DNA from: Bordetella genomosp. 8 | GTDB taxonomy: Bacteria > Pseudomonadota > Gammaproteobacteria > Burkholderiales > Burkholderiaceae_B | NCBI RefSeq assembly: GCF_002119685.1 | Contig: NZ_CP021108.1 | Span: forward strand, 4,774,001-4,838,000 | Reading direction: 5' to 3' | Length of the DNA: 64,000 nucleotides | In this document: piece after piece, positions 1 to 9,284 of the stretch | How the letters are laid out: every line of letters begins with the position of its first letter | How positions within the stretch are numbered: position 1 is the stretch's first letter | Position numbers and translations under genes: made by a program | The notes under the pieces: model-generated | Told to the model about the DNA's origin: nothing | The model's input: the letters and a program-made list of their open reading frames with translations, nothing else | The model's database searches: none

Positions 1-1
1 G

Positions 2-448
2 TCCGCGCGGACCGCCGAAACCGACAAGATCGCGGCCCTGGATGCGGGCGCCGACGACTATCTGGTCAAGCCCTTCGGCGTGGGAGAACTGCTGGCGCGG
101 CTGCGCGTGCTGCTGCGCCGCCATGGCCGCGGCGGCGCCGGCAATGCCGCCGAGATCGCCTTCGGCGACGTGCACGTCGACTTTTCCAAGCGCGTCGTGC
201 AACGCAACGGCCAGCACGTCCATCTGACCGGCATGGAGTATCGCCTGCTCGCGGCGCTGATCGCGCATCGCGGCAAGGTGATGACGCATCGCGAGCTGCT
301 GCGCGAGGTGTGGGGACCTTCGCATGTCGAAAGCAATCACTATCTGCGCATCTACATGGGCCACCTGCGGCAAAAGCTGGAGGCCGACCCGGCACAGCCG
401 GCCTTCCTGCTGACCGAGATCGGCGTCGGCTACCGCTTCGCGGGCTAG
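2..448 (+). CDS. kdpE: Response regulator KdpE, C-terminal part (5' end outside window)
   Basis: This is the 3' part of an OmpR/PhoB-family response regulator, open from the window edge. It begins inside the receiver domain: the DAGADDYLVKPF stretch contains the conserved Lys-Pro of CheY-like folds. A winged-helix DNA-binding domain follows. The YLRIYMGHLRQKLE recognition-helix region and the GVGYRF end closely match KdpE, the regulator of the high-affinity K+ pump KdpFABC. The cognate sensor KdpD would be expected just upstream, outside the window. The phosphoacceptor Asp is not in the visible part. The family is certain; the KdpE assignment is strong but rests on my memory of the family sequence. 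Confidence 0.88.
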   Translation, partial: SARTAETDKIAALDAGADDYLVKPFGVGELLARLRVLLRRHGRGGAGNAAEIAFGDVHVDFSKRVVQRNGQHVHLTGMEYRLLAALIAHRGKVMTHRELLREVWGPSHVESNHYLRIYMGHLRQKLEADPAQPAFLLTEIGVGYRFAG

Positions 449-511
449 CTTTATATCGCGCTTACGCCGCCACCCCGTCTTTTGAGCCGGCGTTTACGCG
501 TTTCTCCCTAT

Positions 512-532
512 CGTTGCGCTTCTTTCGCAACG
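512..532 (+). other. Leader hairpin before the TorF-type gene
   Basis: A perfect 7-bp stem (CGTTGCG / CGCAACG) with a 7-nt loop ends 9 nt before the AGGAG ribosome-binding site of the next gene. No U-tract follows, so it is not a typical intrinsic terminator. It may be a leader structure or a remnant of the kdpE 3' end. Confidence 0.35.
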
Positions 533-551
533 CGCAATACAGGAGAACCGC

Positions 552-1361
552 ATGCGCTACGCCAGTCCCCGATCCGCCAGGCATATGCTATTCGCCACCA
601 CGGCGCTTGCCGTCGCCGCCGCATGGACGGGCCCCGCCGCGCGCGCGCAAAGCGCGGCCGGCGATCAGTCCGGTGGTGACCAGTCCGCCGCGCCATACAG
701 CCTGACCGCCAACGTCACCCTGGCATCGCAGTACCGCTATCGCGGGCTCATGCAGACCGACAACAAGCCCGCCATCCAGGGCGGCTTCGACTTCAGCCAC
801 CAGAGCGGCTTCTACATCGGCAACTGGAACTCGAACATCAGCTGGCTTTCGGACAGCAACTCCGACGTCTCCGCGCCCGTCGAGATGGACTTCTACGGCG
901 GCTATCGCGGCACCTTCACGCAGGACGTGCCGTTCGACTTCGGCGTGCTGAAGTACTATTACCCCGGCGACTATCCCAGCGGCTTCACCAACCCGGACAC
1001 GACCGAACTGTACGGCAGCGTCGGCTACCGGACGACCACGCTCAAGTATTCGTACGCGGTATCCAACCTGTTCGGCTTCGCCAAGAGCAAGGGCAGCCAG
1101 TATTTCGACCTGAGCGGCAATTACGATGTGGGCGTGTGGGGCCTGACGCTGAACACGCACGTCGGCTACCAGTACGTGCGCAACGTCGACAACGCGTCCT
1201 ACTACGACTGGAAGCTGGGACTGACCAAGGACCTGGGCCAGGGCCTGGGCGTATCGGTGGCTTACATCGACACCAACGCGCATCGCGACGTATATACCAA
1301 CTCCCAGGACCGGTTCATGGGCCGCGGCACGGTGGTGGCTTCCATCACGAAGACGTTCTGA
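552..1361 (+). CDS. TorF family putative porin / TIGR02001-type outer-membrane protein
   Basis: This 269-residue protein probably forms an outer-membrane beta-barrel of unknown substrate. Residues 1-33 form a signal peptide with a basic start, a hydrophobic Ala-rich core and a cleavage region near ARAQ. The mature part begins with the family hallmark SLTANVTLASQYRYRG and alternates aromatic and polar residues as barrel strands do. It ends in Phe (SITKTF), the usual beta-barrel assembly signal. The start is supported by AGGAG 7 nt upstream. It stands alone between kdpE and a convergent MFS gene 10 bp away. The family has been called a putative porin, but transport has not been shown from sequence. 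Confidence 0.8.
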   Translation: MRYASPRSARHMLFATTALAVAAAWTGPAARAQSAAGDQSGGDQSAAPYSLTANVTLASQYRYRGLMQTDNKPAIQGGFDFSHQSGFYIGNWNSNISWLSDSNSDVSAPVEMDFYGGYRGTFTQDVPFDFGVLKYYYPGDYPSGFTNPDTTELYGSVGYRTTTLKYSYAVSNLFGFAKSKGSQYFDLSGNYDVGVWGLTLNTHVGYQYVRNVDNASYYDWKLGLTKDLGQGLGVSVAYIDTNAHRDVYTNSQDRFMGRGTVVASITKTF

Positions 1362-1371
1362 CGGCGCAGGG

Positions 1372-2682
1372 TCACGGTCGGCTGAGCCGGTTGAGGAATG
1401 CCGCCGTGACCGCGCCCACCAGGCAGACCGCTACCAGGAAATAAAGCGGCGCCATGATGTCAACCGCCATCCACAGCGAGATCACGATCGGTGTCAGGCC
1501 ACCAAAGATCGCATAGGCGAGGTTGTACGAAAAGGAAATTCCGGTGAACCGGATCTCAGGCGGAAAAACCCCGACCATGGCGGAAGGCACGACGCCGATA
1601 ACGCCCAATGCGGTCCCCGTGATCGCATAAAGCGTCAACCAGGAAGTGGTGCTGGCATTCGGATCCGAGATGCCGCGATAGAAGGCATAGAACGTCATGG
1701 CGAGCAGGACGCATCCGACCTGCAGGACCCGGCGCTGGCCGAATCGGTCGGCCAGCATCCCCGCCACCGCGCAGGCGAGCGTCAGGCAAAAGGTCGCGAT
1801 ACTGCTGCCGACGAGGGCCGTTGTCGCGTCGACGTGAAAGCTCTTCTGCATCAGGATCGGCATCATCAGCACGATCACGATGATCGCGCCCGCCAGCAGG
1901 GACGTCAGCAACATCGAAACCGCTACCTGCGCACGGTACTGCCGCAGGACGGTCTTGACCGGCATCTCCTTTGCCAGCTGCTTATTGCGCTTGATCTCGT
2001 CGAATACGGGGGTCTCTTCCAGCCACCTGCGCAGGTACACGGAAACCAGGCCGAACACGCCGCCGATCAGGAAGGGGATGCGCCAACCGAAGTCCCGCAC
2101 ATCGGCCGGTGTGAAGTGGGCGTTGATCGCGGTGGCCACCAGCGAGCCCAGCAGGATGCCCGCCGTCAGGCCCCCGGTCAGCGTGCCGCAGGCCAGGCCC
2201 GTGCGGCCGCGAGATACATGTTCGGCCACGAACACCCAGGCGCCGGGCACTTCGCCACCGATGGCGGCGCCTTGCAACAGGCGCATCAGCAACAGCAGGA
2301 TGGGCGCGGCGACGCCCAGCTCAGCGTAAGTGGGCAGGAGCCCGACCGCCATCGTCGGGATCGACATCAGCATGACGCTCAGGACAAACATCTTCTTCCG
2401 GCCCAGGATATCGCCGAAATGCGCGAGCACCAGTCCGCCCAGCGGACGGATCAGGTAGCCAGCCGCGAAGATGGCAAAGGTTTGCAGCTGGCGCAACCAA
2501 CCGGGAATTCCGGGCGGAAAAAACAGGTCGCCCAGGACAGCGGTGAAGAACACGAAGATCACGAAGTCATAGAACTCCAGCGTGCCGCCCAGGGCGGACA
2601 AGGCAAGCGTCTTGTAGTCCCTCGCCTTCAGTGCTTGAGACGGGCGTGGCTGATCCAGCGCCACTGCGCTCGGGCTTTGCAT
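1372..2682 (-). CDS. MFS transporter, metabolite:H+ symporter (MHS) type
   Basis: This 436-residue inner-membrane protein has about 12 hydrophobic segments. It carries MHS-subfamily marks: GGTLEFYDFVIF in the first helix, GDILGRKKMF after helix 2 and RLLQGAAIGGE in helix 4. Relatives such as ProP, KgtP and ShiA import organic acids or zwitterions with protons. It lies 45 bp downstream of a cupin gene on the same strand, so the two are probably cotranscribed. They are divergent from the nitrile hydratase operon, so the transporter may import a nitrile, amide or acid of that pathway. That link is inference from position only. Confidence 0.85.
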   Translation of the reverse strand: MQSPSAVALDQPRPSQALKARDYKTLALSALGGTLEFYDFVIFVFFTAVLGDLFFPPGIPGWLRQLQTFAIFAAGYLIRPLGGLVLAHFGDILGRKKMFVLSVMLMSIPTMAVGLLPTYAELGVAAPILLLLMRLLQGAAIGGEVPGAWVFVAEHVSRGRTGLACGTLTGGLTAGILLGSLVATAINAHFTPADVRDFGWRIPFLIGGVFGLVSVYLRRWLEETPVFDEIKRNKQLAKEMPVKTVLRQYRAQVAVSMLLTSLLAGAIIVIVLMMPILMQKSFHVDATTALVGSSIATFCLTLACAVAGMLADRFGQRRVLQVGCVLLAMTFYAFYRGISDPNASTTSWLTLYAITGTALGVIGVVPSAMVGVFPPEIRFTGISFSYNLAYAIFGGLTPIVISLWMAVDIMAPLYFLVAVCLVGAVTAAFLNRLSRP

Positions 2683-2727
2683 GATTTTCCCCTTGAGAAT
2701 GTTTGCCGGCTGACCGATGCCTGCCGG

Positions 2728-3447
2728 CTATTCAGCTACGTAGTTGTAGGCGCCTACGCCCTGCACGATGAGCATCTCGCACGGCCGCCCGGCCTCTCCC
2801 GACACGAAGTGGGCCACGCCCGGCGGCACGGTATGGCTATCGCCCGGGTCAAGCAGGACGATCCGGTCGGGCGCACGCGTCGCGATACGCAGGCGTCCCG
2901 ACAGGCAGAAGAATGCGTCGCTGATGTTGTCGTGGGAATGCCACGGCACGCATTGCGACGGCCCATGCCCCTGGGCGATCAGGCGGATCGCCGGGGCCGT
3001 GAAAAGCACGTCCATACGGGAAAACCCCGCCGTGAACGCTTCGTAAGCTTCGGCGGCCGGCGCCTGCGCCACGCATACGTCCAGATCCATGCGGTCAAAA
3101 CACACGTCCAGGGTAGCTGCGTCAGCGGGGTAGGCGGCGAGCGATTCGCCATACTCGAAAACGACGCATACGCTTGCCGCCCCCGATACCGAATACATCG
3201 TCATGGCGACGCCGGCGGGCACCGCGTAGCTTTGCCCTGGCCGGAGGATGCAGCGGAAGGGCGGCTTCTTGATCTGCACCGCGATACTGCCCGACGCGCA
3301 GAAAAACAGCGTGGAAGACGCGCGTTTCACATGCCATGGCACACCGGGCGCCTCGACCGCCGCGAGGCGGCGCGCCAGGAAGCCAGGCGTCTGCGCTATT
3401 ACCGTGGCTCCAAAATAGGGATCGATGGCTGTGGTGGCGTTTTCCAT
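2728..3447 (-). CDS. Two-domain cupin protein
   Basis: This 239-residue protein has two cupin barrels. The C-terminal one (about residues 150-239) keeps a plausible metal site: VPWHSHDN supplies two His, followed by an acidic residue and a later PPGVAHFV His. The N-terminal one (about 25-110) has WHVKRASS in the same place and lacks the second His, so it is probably structural. The enzymatic activity is unknown; related cupins act as dioxygenases, isomerases or ligand sensors. It heads a two-gene unit with the downstream MFS transporter, back to back with the nitrile hydratase operon, which suggests a role with the same substrate. Confidence 0.7.
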   Translation of the reverse strand: MENATTAIDPYFGATVIAQTPGFLARRLAAVEAPGVPWHVKRASSTLFFCASGSIAVQIKKPPFRCILRPGQSYAVPAGVAMTMYSVSGAASVCVVFEYGESLAAYPADAATLDVCFDRMDLDVCVAQAPAAEAYEAFTAGFSRMDVLFTAPAIRLIAQGHGPSQCVPWHSHDNISDAFFCLSGRLRIATRAPDRIVLLDPGDSHTVPPGVAHFVSGEAGRPCEMLIVQGVGAYNYVAE

Positions 3448-3746
3448 ATGTCTGCATGACCGGGAAAGGGACGAAACAGCATAGTCCCGCCGGGGCAGCG
3501 CAGCTTGTGCCCGCGCGCCATGCCACTATGCCCGGACTGCCAGAAGTTGGCGGCGCCATACAACATCGCTGGCGCTGCCAGACAACCGCTGCCCGGCGCA
3601 CTTCGCTACGATACTTACGGTCGGTCGCGGCTGCTTCGGCCAATGTCATCCGGCAACCCGCGAAAGGGACCGGCACGGCCGACCCGGGCGCGCCCCGGGA
3701 GCCGACCGCATGCTCCCCCTGAATGACTCTCGCCAGGAGATCCTCC
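3448..3746. other. Divergent control region between the cupin/MFS unit and the nitrile hydratase operon
   Basis: These 299 bases separate two outward-facing units. I see no convincing ORF. The only clear element is the AGGAG ribosome-binding site at 3734-3738 for the alpha subunit. No strong sigma-70 promoter or obvious palindrome stood out. The AraC regulator encoded at 6464 is the likely activator. Confidence 0.4.
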
Positions 3747-4346
3747 ATGAGTGACAACGCCGTCCGCCAGCCCGAGGCCACGCCATCCGAACGGGCGCGA
3801 GCGCTATACAACGTGCTCAAAGACAAGAGCCTGATCCCCGAGAACTTCATCGAAGACTTCACCAGAAAGATGGAGCACGATTGGGATCCGGCCAACGGGG
3901 CCAAGGTAGTGGCCCGTGCCTGGGTCGATCCCGAATTCCGCGCCCTGCTCCTGCGCGATGGCACGGCGGCTTGCGAGCAGTTCGGCTACACCGGTCCGCA
4001 AGGCGAATATATCGTCGCGCTGGAAAATACCCCGACTCTGCAGAACGTCATCGTATGCAGCCTGTGCTCGTGTACGAACTGGCCGGTCCTGGGTCTGCCC
4101 CCGGAGTGGTACAAGAGCTTCGAGTATCGGGCCCGGCTGGTCCGCGAGGGGCGCACGGTGTTGCGCGAACTGGGCGAGGACCTGCCCGCCGATGTCACGG
4201 TACAGGTGTGGGACACGACGGCTGAAACGCGCTACATGGTACTGCCCGTGCGGCCCGCCGGAACGCAGCACATGAGCGAAGCCGAGCTGGCGAAACTCGT
4301 GACCAAGGACGTATTGATCGGCGTCGCACGGCCCGTCGCGCCCTGA
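3747..4346 (+). CDS. nthA: Nitrile hydratase alpha subunit, Fe-type
   Basis: This 199-residue subunit, with the beta subunit, hydrates nitriles to amides in the cytoplasm. The metal claw is clear: VCSLCSC at residues 103-109, with Cys104, Cys107, Ser108 and Cys109 as ligands; in the family two of the Cys are oxidised after translation. Ser after the first Cys and Thr after the last (CSLCSCT) mark Fe-type enzymes, whereas Co-type enzymes usually read CTLCSCY. NWPVLGLPPEWYKS continues the conserved active-site loop. The ATG at 3747 follows AGGAG by 8 nt; an in-frame start at 3723 adds eight unlikely residues. The beta subunit and a P47K-type activator follow. Confidence 0.95.
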   Translation: MSDNAVRQPEATPSERARALYNVLKDKSLIPENFIEDFTRKMEHDWDPANGAKVVARAWVDPEFRALLLRDGTAACEQFGYTGPQGEYIVALENTPTLQNVIVCSLCSCTNWPVLGLPPEWYKSFEYRARLVREGRTVLRELGEDLPADVTVQVWDTTAETRYMVLPVRPAGTQHMSEAELAKLVTKDVLIGVARPVAP

Positions 4347-4390
4347 ACAACGGCACCGCCCCCCAACACACGCACAGCACAGGATTGATT

Positions 4391-5050
4391 ATGGACGGCA
4401 TCCATGACCTAGGCGGCAAGCAGGGATTCGGCAGAGTTCCTCATACCAACAACAGCCTCAGCTACAAGCCCGTTTTCCACGAAGACTGGGAACACCTCGC
4501 TTACAGCCTGCTGTTCCTGGCGGCCGACAGGCTCAAGAATTTCAGCGTCGACGAGTTGCGCCATGCGATCGAACGGATGGACGCGCGACATTATTTCGCA
4601 TCGCCCTACTACGATCGCATCGTTATCGGCACCGCCACGCTGCTGGTCGAAAACGGCGTGATCACCCATGAAGAACTCGAGCGGTACCTGGGGAAGGAAT
4701 TCAAGCTGGCACGTCCTTATTCTTCGGAGGGGCGCCAGACACGGCCGACCCGGAAACCGTTCGAGGTCGGGGACCGCGTGCAGGTTCGCGACGAGTACGT
4801 GCCGGGCCATATACGCATGCCAGGCTACGTGCGCGGCAAACAGGGCGTGATCCTGCACAGGACGACGCATAAGTGGCCGTTTCCGGACTCGATCGGGCAC
4901 GGAAAAGAAGCGTTGATGGAACCGACCTATCACGTTCGGTTCAAGGTGACGGACCTGTGGGGCACGGCCGCGGACGACGGTTTCGTGGTGGTCGACCTGT
5001 TCGAGGGATATCTGGACAAGGTCCTCGGATCCGGCGCAACCACCTCTTGA
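4391..5050 (+). CDS. nthB: Nitrile hydratase beta subunit
   Basis: This 219-residue subunit opens with the family signature [14 protein letters not shown] and has the [10 protein letters not shown] helical region. The C-terminal SH3-like barrel (about 125-215) includes [11 protein letters not shown] and a region ending MEPTYHVRF. Beta subunits carry the two Arg residues that bind the oxidised Cys claw of alpha; I did not map them individually. The ATG at 4391 fits the family start; a TTG at 4385 is also in frame. The gap from alpha is 44 bp, and the stop codon overlaps the start of the activator gene, as expected for one operon. Confidence 0.95.
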   Translation: MDGIHDLGGKQGFGRVPHTNNSLSYKPVFHEDWEHLAYSLLFLAADRLKNFSVDELRHAIERMDARHYFASPYYDRIVIGTATLLVENGVITHEELERYLGKEFKLARPYSSEGRQTRPTRKPFEVGDRVQVRDEYVPGHIRMPGYVRGKQGVILHRTTHKWPFPDSIGHGKEALMEPTYHVRFKVTDLWGTAADDGFVVVDLFEGYLDKVLGSGATTS

Positions 5051-6264
5051 ATACGCCCATCAGACTTCCCGTGACGGTGTTTTCCGGCTTCCTTGGGGCC
5101 GGAAAGACGACCTTGCTCAATCATGTCCTGCGCAACCGCGAGAACATGAAGGTCGCCGTCATCGTCAACGACATGAGCGAGATCAATATCGATGGCGAAG
5201 CCGTGCAGCACGGCGTCACCCTGAACCGCGCCACGGAACGGCTCATTGAAATGAGCAACGGCTGCATATGCTGCACACTCCGGGCGGATCTGCTGGAGCA
5301 GATCGCCGAACTGGCCCGGCAGCAGCGCTTCGATTATCTGCTTATCGAATCGACAGGGATTTCCGAGCCGATGCCGGTGGCCGAAACTTTCGCTTTCCTG
5401 GATGCGAACGGCTTCAGCCTGGCCGAACTGGCGCGGCTCGATACGATGGTGACGGTCGTGGACGGCGCCAATTTCGAGGCAATGCTGGCCCACCATGGGA
5501 AAGTCGATCGTGGCGCGCACGCGGCGGCAGACGCGCAAGCGACCCGCAGCCTGTCGGACCTGTTGACCGAACAGGTCGAATACGCGGACGTCATACTCAT
5601 CAGCAAGACGGACCTGATGCGTGACGCCGACCTGCGTAGCCTCGAAGCGGTCCTGCATGCGCTGAATCCGCGCGCGGAAATCCTGCCGGTCCGCCACGGA
5701 GAAGTTCCGCTCGGTTCGATATTGAACACGTCCCGATTCGATCTGGCCTCGCTGGCGGCCTCCCCCGGCTGGATGCGGCAACTGGATGCGCACGATGGGT
5801 CGTCGGAAGCCGACACCTATGGCGTTTCCTCATATGCCTATCGGAGCCGGTCGCCGTTCCACCCCGGGCGCCTGCATGGATTCCTGCACCGTAGCTGGAC
5901 CAATGGCACGCTGCTGCGCTGCAAGGGCTACTTCTGGGTAGCCAATCGATATACGGAAATCGGTGTGCTGGCGCAGACGGGCGGCACCTTCCAGTGGGGA
6001 TTTACGGGACGGTGGTGGAACTTCATCGCTCGGGACGGCTGGCCGCGCGACGCCTACCGGCGCGACGCCATCCTGCGGAAATGGGACGATTCCGTGGGCG
6101 ACTGCCGGCAGGAGCTCGTCTTCATCGGAAAGGATATCGATACGGCGCGATTGCAGGCGGACCTGGACGCCTGCCTGCTCACACAGGCCGAAATCCTCCA
6201 AGGTCCGCCGTCCTGGCGCGCCCTGCCGGGCGCGGAGGCGCTCTCGGCGGGTGCGGCGAGCTGA
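5047..6264 (+). CDS. Nitrile hydratase activator, P47K/CobW-type G3E GTPase
   Basis: This 405-residue metallochaperone-type GTPase probably loads or activates the iron centre of nitrile hydratase, as P47K/Nha3 proteins do for Fe-type enzymes. Walker A is GFLGAGKTT near residue 13-21, and the zinc/iron-binding CxCC motif is NGCICC near residue 73-78. ESTGISEP is the G3E-specific Glu motif, and the C-terminal CobW domain follows. The best start is TTG at 5047, overlapping the beta-subunit TGA (TTGA), which gives [20 protein letters not shown] at the family's usual spacing. The in-frame upstream start at 4873 would lie inside the beta gene and adds unrelated residues. Confidence 0.9.
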   Translation: MNTPIRLPVTVFSGFLGAGKTTLLNHVLRNRENMKVAVIVNDMSEINIDGEAVQHGVTLNRATERLIEMSNGCICCTLRADLLEQIAELARQQRFDYLLIESTGISEPMPVAETFAFLDANGFSLAELARLDTMVTVVDGANFEAMLAHHGKVDRGAHAAADAQATRSLSDLLTEQVEYADVILISKTDLMRDADLRSLEAVLHALNPRAEILPVRHGEVPLGSILNTSRFDLASLAASPGWMRQLDAHDGSSEADTYGVSSYAYRSRSPFHPGRLHGFLHRSWTNGTLLRCKGYFWVANRYTEIGVLAQTGGTFQWGFTGRWWNFIARDGWPRDAYRRDAILRKWDDSVGDCRQELVFIGKDIDTARLQADLDACLLTQAEILQGPPSWRALPGAEALSAGAAS

Positions 6265-6463
6265 AGCAGCCCGCCGCACCGTTCCCCTTATCTCCCCATA
6301 TCCATCCAAACTTTCCCTGGGCTGTCGCCCCCTGGTCACCGTACTTACCCGGATTCTCTTGTCGACAATCCGCCAGTACGCTCCTTTCGTGCCATCGGCA
6401 GGCCGGCGGGGGCCAGGAGAATGAAGGCTGCATAACCCGCGAGATCGATGTCAGGGGAAAAAG

Positions 6464-7402
6464 ATGCAATACGACATCTCCACAATGGATGTAACGCCAG
6501 AGCAAAGATTCGAATACTGGAAGGACGAGGTGTGCAGGCACTGCATTCCGGCCGCCAGCAACTCCGACCATCGCCAGCGGTTCGACGCGACCTTGTCAGG
6601 GCGCACCGTGGGTGCCCTGTCGATCAGCGAGATGAGCGCGCCCGAACACCGCTGGGACCGTGACGCCCATTACCTGCGGACCCGGCCCATCGACGATTAC
6701 TGGCTCGCCTATATGGATTCGGGCTACGGGCACCTGACGCAGAACGGACGCAGCGTGGTGCAGCGGACAGGCGACATCGTCCTTTACGACGCGGCGCGCC
6801 CCTTCAGCTTCACGCTTACGCCGGATTCCGTCTTCATCATGAGTATTCCGCGCGCATTGCTGCTCCATCGCGTGCCCTATGCGGACAAACTGGTCGCCAC
6901 CCGGCTTGGAGAAGGCCTGGACATCACGCGGGTGCTCGGCAGCATGATCAAGGAAATCGCCCGGTCCGACGCCTTGTCGCAACTGCCGCGAGCCGGAACC
7001 CGCGCGGTCAGTTCGCTGCTTGATCTGCTGGCGGCGACCGTGGATGTACAGACCAGTGGTACGACCAGGCCGTATACGGCCCAGTCCGCGCTGTACGAAC
7101 GCGCGATTGCCTATGCCGAACAGCACTTGGGCGATCCTTCGCTGGACGTCGAAACACTCGCCAATTCACAACATGTTTCCACGCGCACGCTGGCCCGGGT
7201 CTTCGCCGCCCACGGCACCACGCCCATGCGCTGGGTCTGGCAGCGGCGCCTGGAGGCCAGCCATTGCGCGCTGGTGGAGGGCACCGCCCGCAACGTGACG
7301 GATGCCGCCATGAGCTACGGTTTCTGTGACCTTTCCCATTTCAGCAGGGCGTACAAGCGTATCTACGGCGTCTCTCCACAGACGATCATCCGGAAGTCCT
7401 GA
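6464..7402 (+). CDS. AraC/XylS-family transcriptional regulator
   Basis: This 312-residue regulator has an N-terminal AraC-binding-like domain (residues about 1-190, beginning EQRFEYWKDEV, a start typical of NitR/OxdR-like regulators). The C-terminal double helix-turn-helix (about 205-312) includes the SHFSRAYKRIYGVSPQ signature. It sits inside the nitrile hydratase/amidase block, on the same strand and 200 bp after the activator gene. It is the natural candidate to activate these genes in response to a nitrile or amide. GGGGA precedes the ATG. The binding site is not obvious. Confidence 0.85.
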   Translation: MQYDISTMDVTPEQRFEYWKDEVCRHCIPAASNSDHRQRFDATLSGRTVGALSISEMSAPEHRWDRDAHYLRTRPIDDYWLAYMDSGYGHLTQNGRSVVQRTGDIVLYDAARPFSFTLTPDSVFIMSIPRALLLHRVPYADKLVATRLGEGLDITRVLGSMIKEIARSDALSQLPRAGTRAVSSLLDLLAATVDVQTSGTTRPYTAQSALYERAIAYAEQHLGDPSLDVETLANSQHVSTRTLARVFAAHGTTPMRWVWQRRLEASHCALVEGTARNVTDAAMSYGFCDLSHFSRAYKRIYGVSPQTIIRKS

Positions 7403-7529
7403 ACGCCCCGCGCCCCGGCCATGGCATTCGAACCTTGTCACGGCCAGCACAGTCATTGACGCTGCGAGACAAGCGCCCGCTTGCCGGCGTGCCTATCTTG
7501 TTGGTTCTGCCCCGTCAGGATCAACAATC

Positions 7530-7769
7530 ATGGAATCTCCCTCCAAGCGTGGCTTGTCTTCCGTGGACAGGATCGTCATCCTCGCCGGTCAGGCCGGGCT
7601 GACGCTGGACGCGGAACGCGCGCAGGCCGTCGCCGCGGTGCTGGATGCATGGGTGCCGGCCGCGAATCGCCTGTCGGAACGCATGAGCAATGTCGGCCAT
7701 GCCGCGCTGCAACCGGTAACGGCGTTCCTGCATGCCCATTCCCGCGAGGGAGACAGCAATGAGGGCTGA
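7530..7769 (+). CDS. AtzG-like small protein (DUF4089)
   Basis: This 79-residue helical protein matches the DUF4089/AtzG type in length and in the pattern around AGLTLDAERAQAVAAVLDAW. AtzG is a small partner of the amidase AtzE (1-carboxybiuret hydrolase) and stabilises it through a GatC-like interaction. Here the gene overlaps the amidase start by 11 bp, which supports translational coupling and a complex. The ATG at 7530 has AGGA about 9 nt upstream. An in-frame start at 7326 would run through the end of the AraC gene and is rejected. Confidence 0.75.
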   Translation: MESPSKRGLSSVDRIVILAGQAGLTLDAERAQAVAAVLDAWVPAANRLSERMSNVGHAALQPVTAFLHAHSREGDSNEG

Positions 7770-9183
7770 CTTCCTTGATCTCGGCATCGCGGAGACAGCC
7801 CGGCTATTGCGCAAGGGCGAACTTTCGCCGGTCCGGATCGTCGAGGCTGCGCTGGAACGCATCGCGGCAGGCGATGCCGTCTTGAGGTCGTTCATCACCG
7901 TGTTCGACGAGCAGGCCATGGCCGTGGCCCGCGCGTCCGAGACGATGCTGCGCGCCGGCCACGATCTTGGGCCACTGCATGGAATACCGATCGCGCTGAA
8001 GGACAATATCGCGACCGCCGGCGGGCGCACGACCGCGGGCAGCAAGGTGCTCGCGGACTGGATACCGACCGAGGATGCGACCATCGTGCGCCGCCTGCGC
8101 CGGGCGGGCGCCATCGTGCTGGGCAAGACCAATATGCATGAATTCGCGTGGGGCGGCACCTCGGCCAACCCCCATTACGGAAACGTGCGCAACCCGTGGG
8201 ATCCCGCCCGCTTTCCAGCAGGCTCCAGTGGCGGATCGGCCGTCGCCGTCGCGGCGCGGTTCTGCCATTGCGCCATCGGCACCGATACGGGAGGATCGAT
8301 CCGCCTGCCGTCCGCCGTCAACGGCACGGTCGGCATCCGGCCGACCTATGGCCGGGTAAGCAACCACGGCATCGTGCCACTGGCCTGGTCGATGGATACC
8401 GCCGGCCCCATCACACGCACCGTCGAGGATTGTGAGCTGGTATTCGACGCGATCGCCGGCTTCGATCCGCGCGATCCCGCGTCCGTGCGACATCCCGTCA
8501 ACCGGATGTCCAACAAGTCGGACGTCGATCTGCGCGGCCTGCGCGTGGGTATCGTGCCGGGTTACTTCTTCCATCACCTGCAGTCCGCGGTGGAGAACGC
8601 CGTGCGCGGCGCGCTGGACGTCCTGGTCAGCCTGGGAGCCACCATCGAGGACGTCGCGATTGCGAGCATCGAAGGAAATATATCCGCACAACTGACCATC
8701 GAGTCCGCCGAACCGAGCACCTATCATCAGCGCAACCTGCGCGAACGGCCCGGCGATTATGGCGACGATGTGCGCACGCTGCTGGAAGCGGGTGAGATGA
8801 TGCTGGCCACGCATTACCTGCAAGCGCAACGCTATCGCGCGCTGCTGCGCGCCGAATTTCTCGAGGCGTTCGAGCGGGTCGACGTCTTCGTCTGCCCTAC
8901 CCTGCCGTTCACGGCGACGAAGGTAGGAGAGACCCGCGTCGTCATTGACGATGGCGAGCCGGAAGACATGCTGTCCGCGATCATGCAATTCACCGGGATC
9001 GCCAGCCTGACGGGCTTCCCGTCCTTGAATGTTCCTTGTGGCTTCGACGGCGATGGCCTGCCGGTCGGCATGCAGATCATCGGGAGGCCGTTCAGCGAAG
9101 CGCATCTGTTCCGCGTTGGCCGCGCTTTCCAACAGGCCACGTCCCATCATGAGCGCTCACCGGACGAAACGCCATGGACGTAG
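7759..9183 (+). CDS. Amidase-signature hydrolase, AtzE/GatA-like
   Basis: This 474-residue amidase-signature enzyme has the complete Ser-cisSer-Lys triad: Lys81 in ALKDN, the cis-Ser in GSSGGS (155-160) and the nucleophile Ser180 in GTDTGGSIR. It would hydrolyse an amide to acid and ammonia. Pairing with a DUF4089 gene points to the AtzE branch. The position after nitrile hydratase suggests that its physiological substrate is the amide made by that enzyme. Simple urea or carboxybiuret use is an alternative because AtzE itself acts on carboxybiuret. The start at 7759 is chosen because it gives the family N-terminus and overlaps the AtzG-like gene. Confidence 0.85.
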   Translation: MRADFLDLGIAETARLLRKGELSPVRIVEAALERIAAGDAVLRSFITVFDEQAMAVARASETMLRAGHDLGPLHGIPIALKDNIATAGGRTTAGSKVLADWIPTEDATIVRRLRRAGAIVLGKTNMHEFAWGGTSANPHYGNVRNPWDPARFPAGSSGGSAVAVAARFCHCAIGTDTGGSIRLPSAVNGTVGIRPTYGRVSNHGIVPLAWSMDTAGPITRTVEDCELVFDAIAGFDPRDPASVRHPVNRMSNKSDVDLRGLRVGIVPGYFFHHLQSAVENAVRGALDVLVSLGATIEDVAIASIEGNISAQLTIESAEPSTYHQRNLRERPGDYGDDVRTLLEAGEMMLATHYLQAQRYRALLRAEFLEAFERVDVFVCPTLPFTATKVGETRVVIDDGEPEDMLSAIMQFTGIASLTGFPSLNVPCGFDGDGLPVGMQIIGRPFSEAHLFRVGRAFQQATSHHERSPDETPWT

Positions 9184-9284
9184 GCGGGCATGCCGGACGG
9201 CGCTTTGCCCATGCCGGTGCCTGGGACGGCAGATAACCGGGCAGACGGCCGCCTGATGGCGTCGCCCCATGACGACAATGAGAC

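Noticed and set aside
1834..3459. 541-residue ORF on the plus strand
   Set aside because: It is antisense to the MFS and cupin genes. Its Gln/His/Arg-rich, low-complexity content is what GC-rich shadows give.
7326..7529. Longer start for the AtzG-like gene
   Set aside because: It runs through the AraC 3' end in another frame. The 79-residue form matches DUF4089 length.
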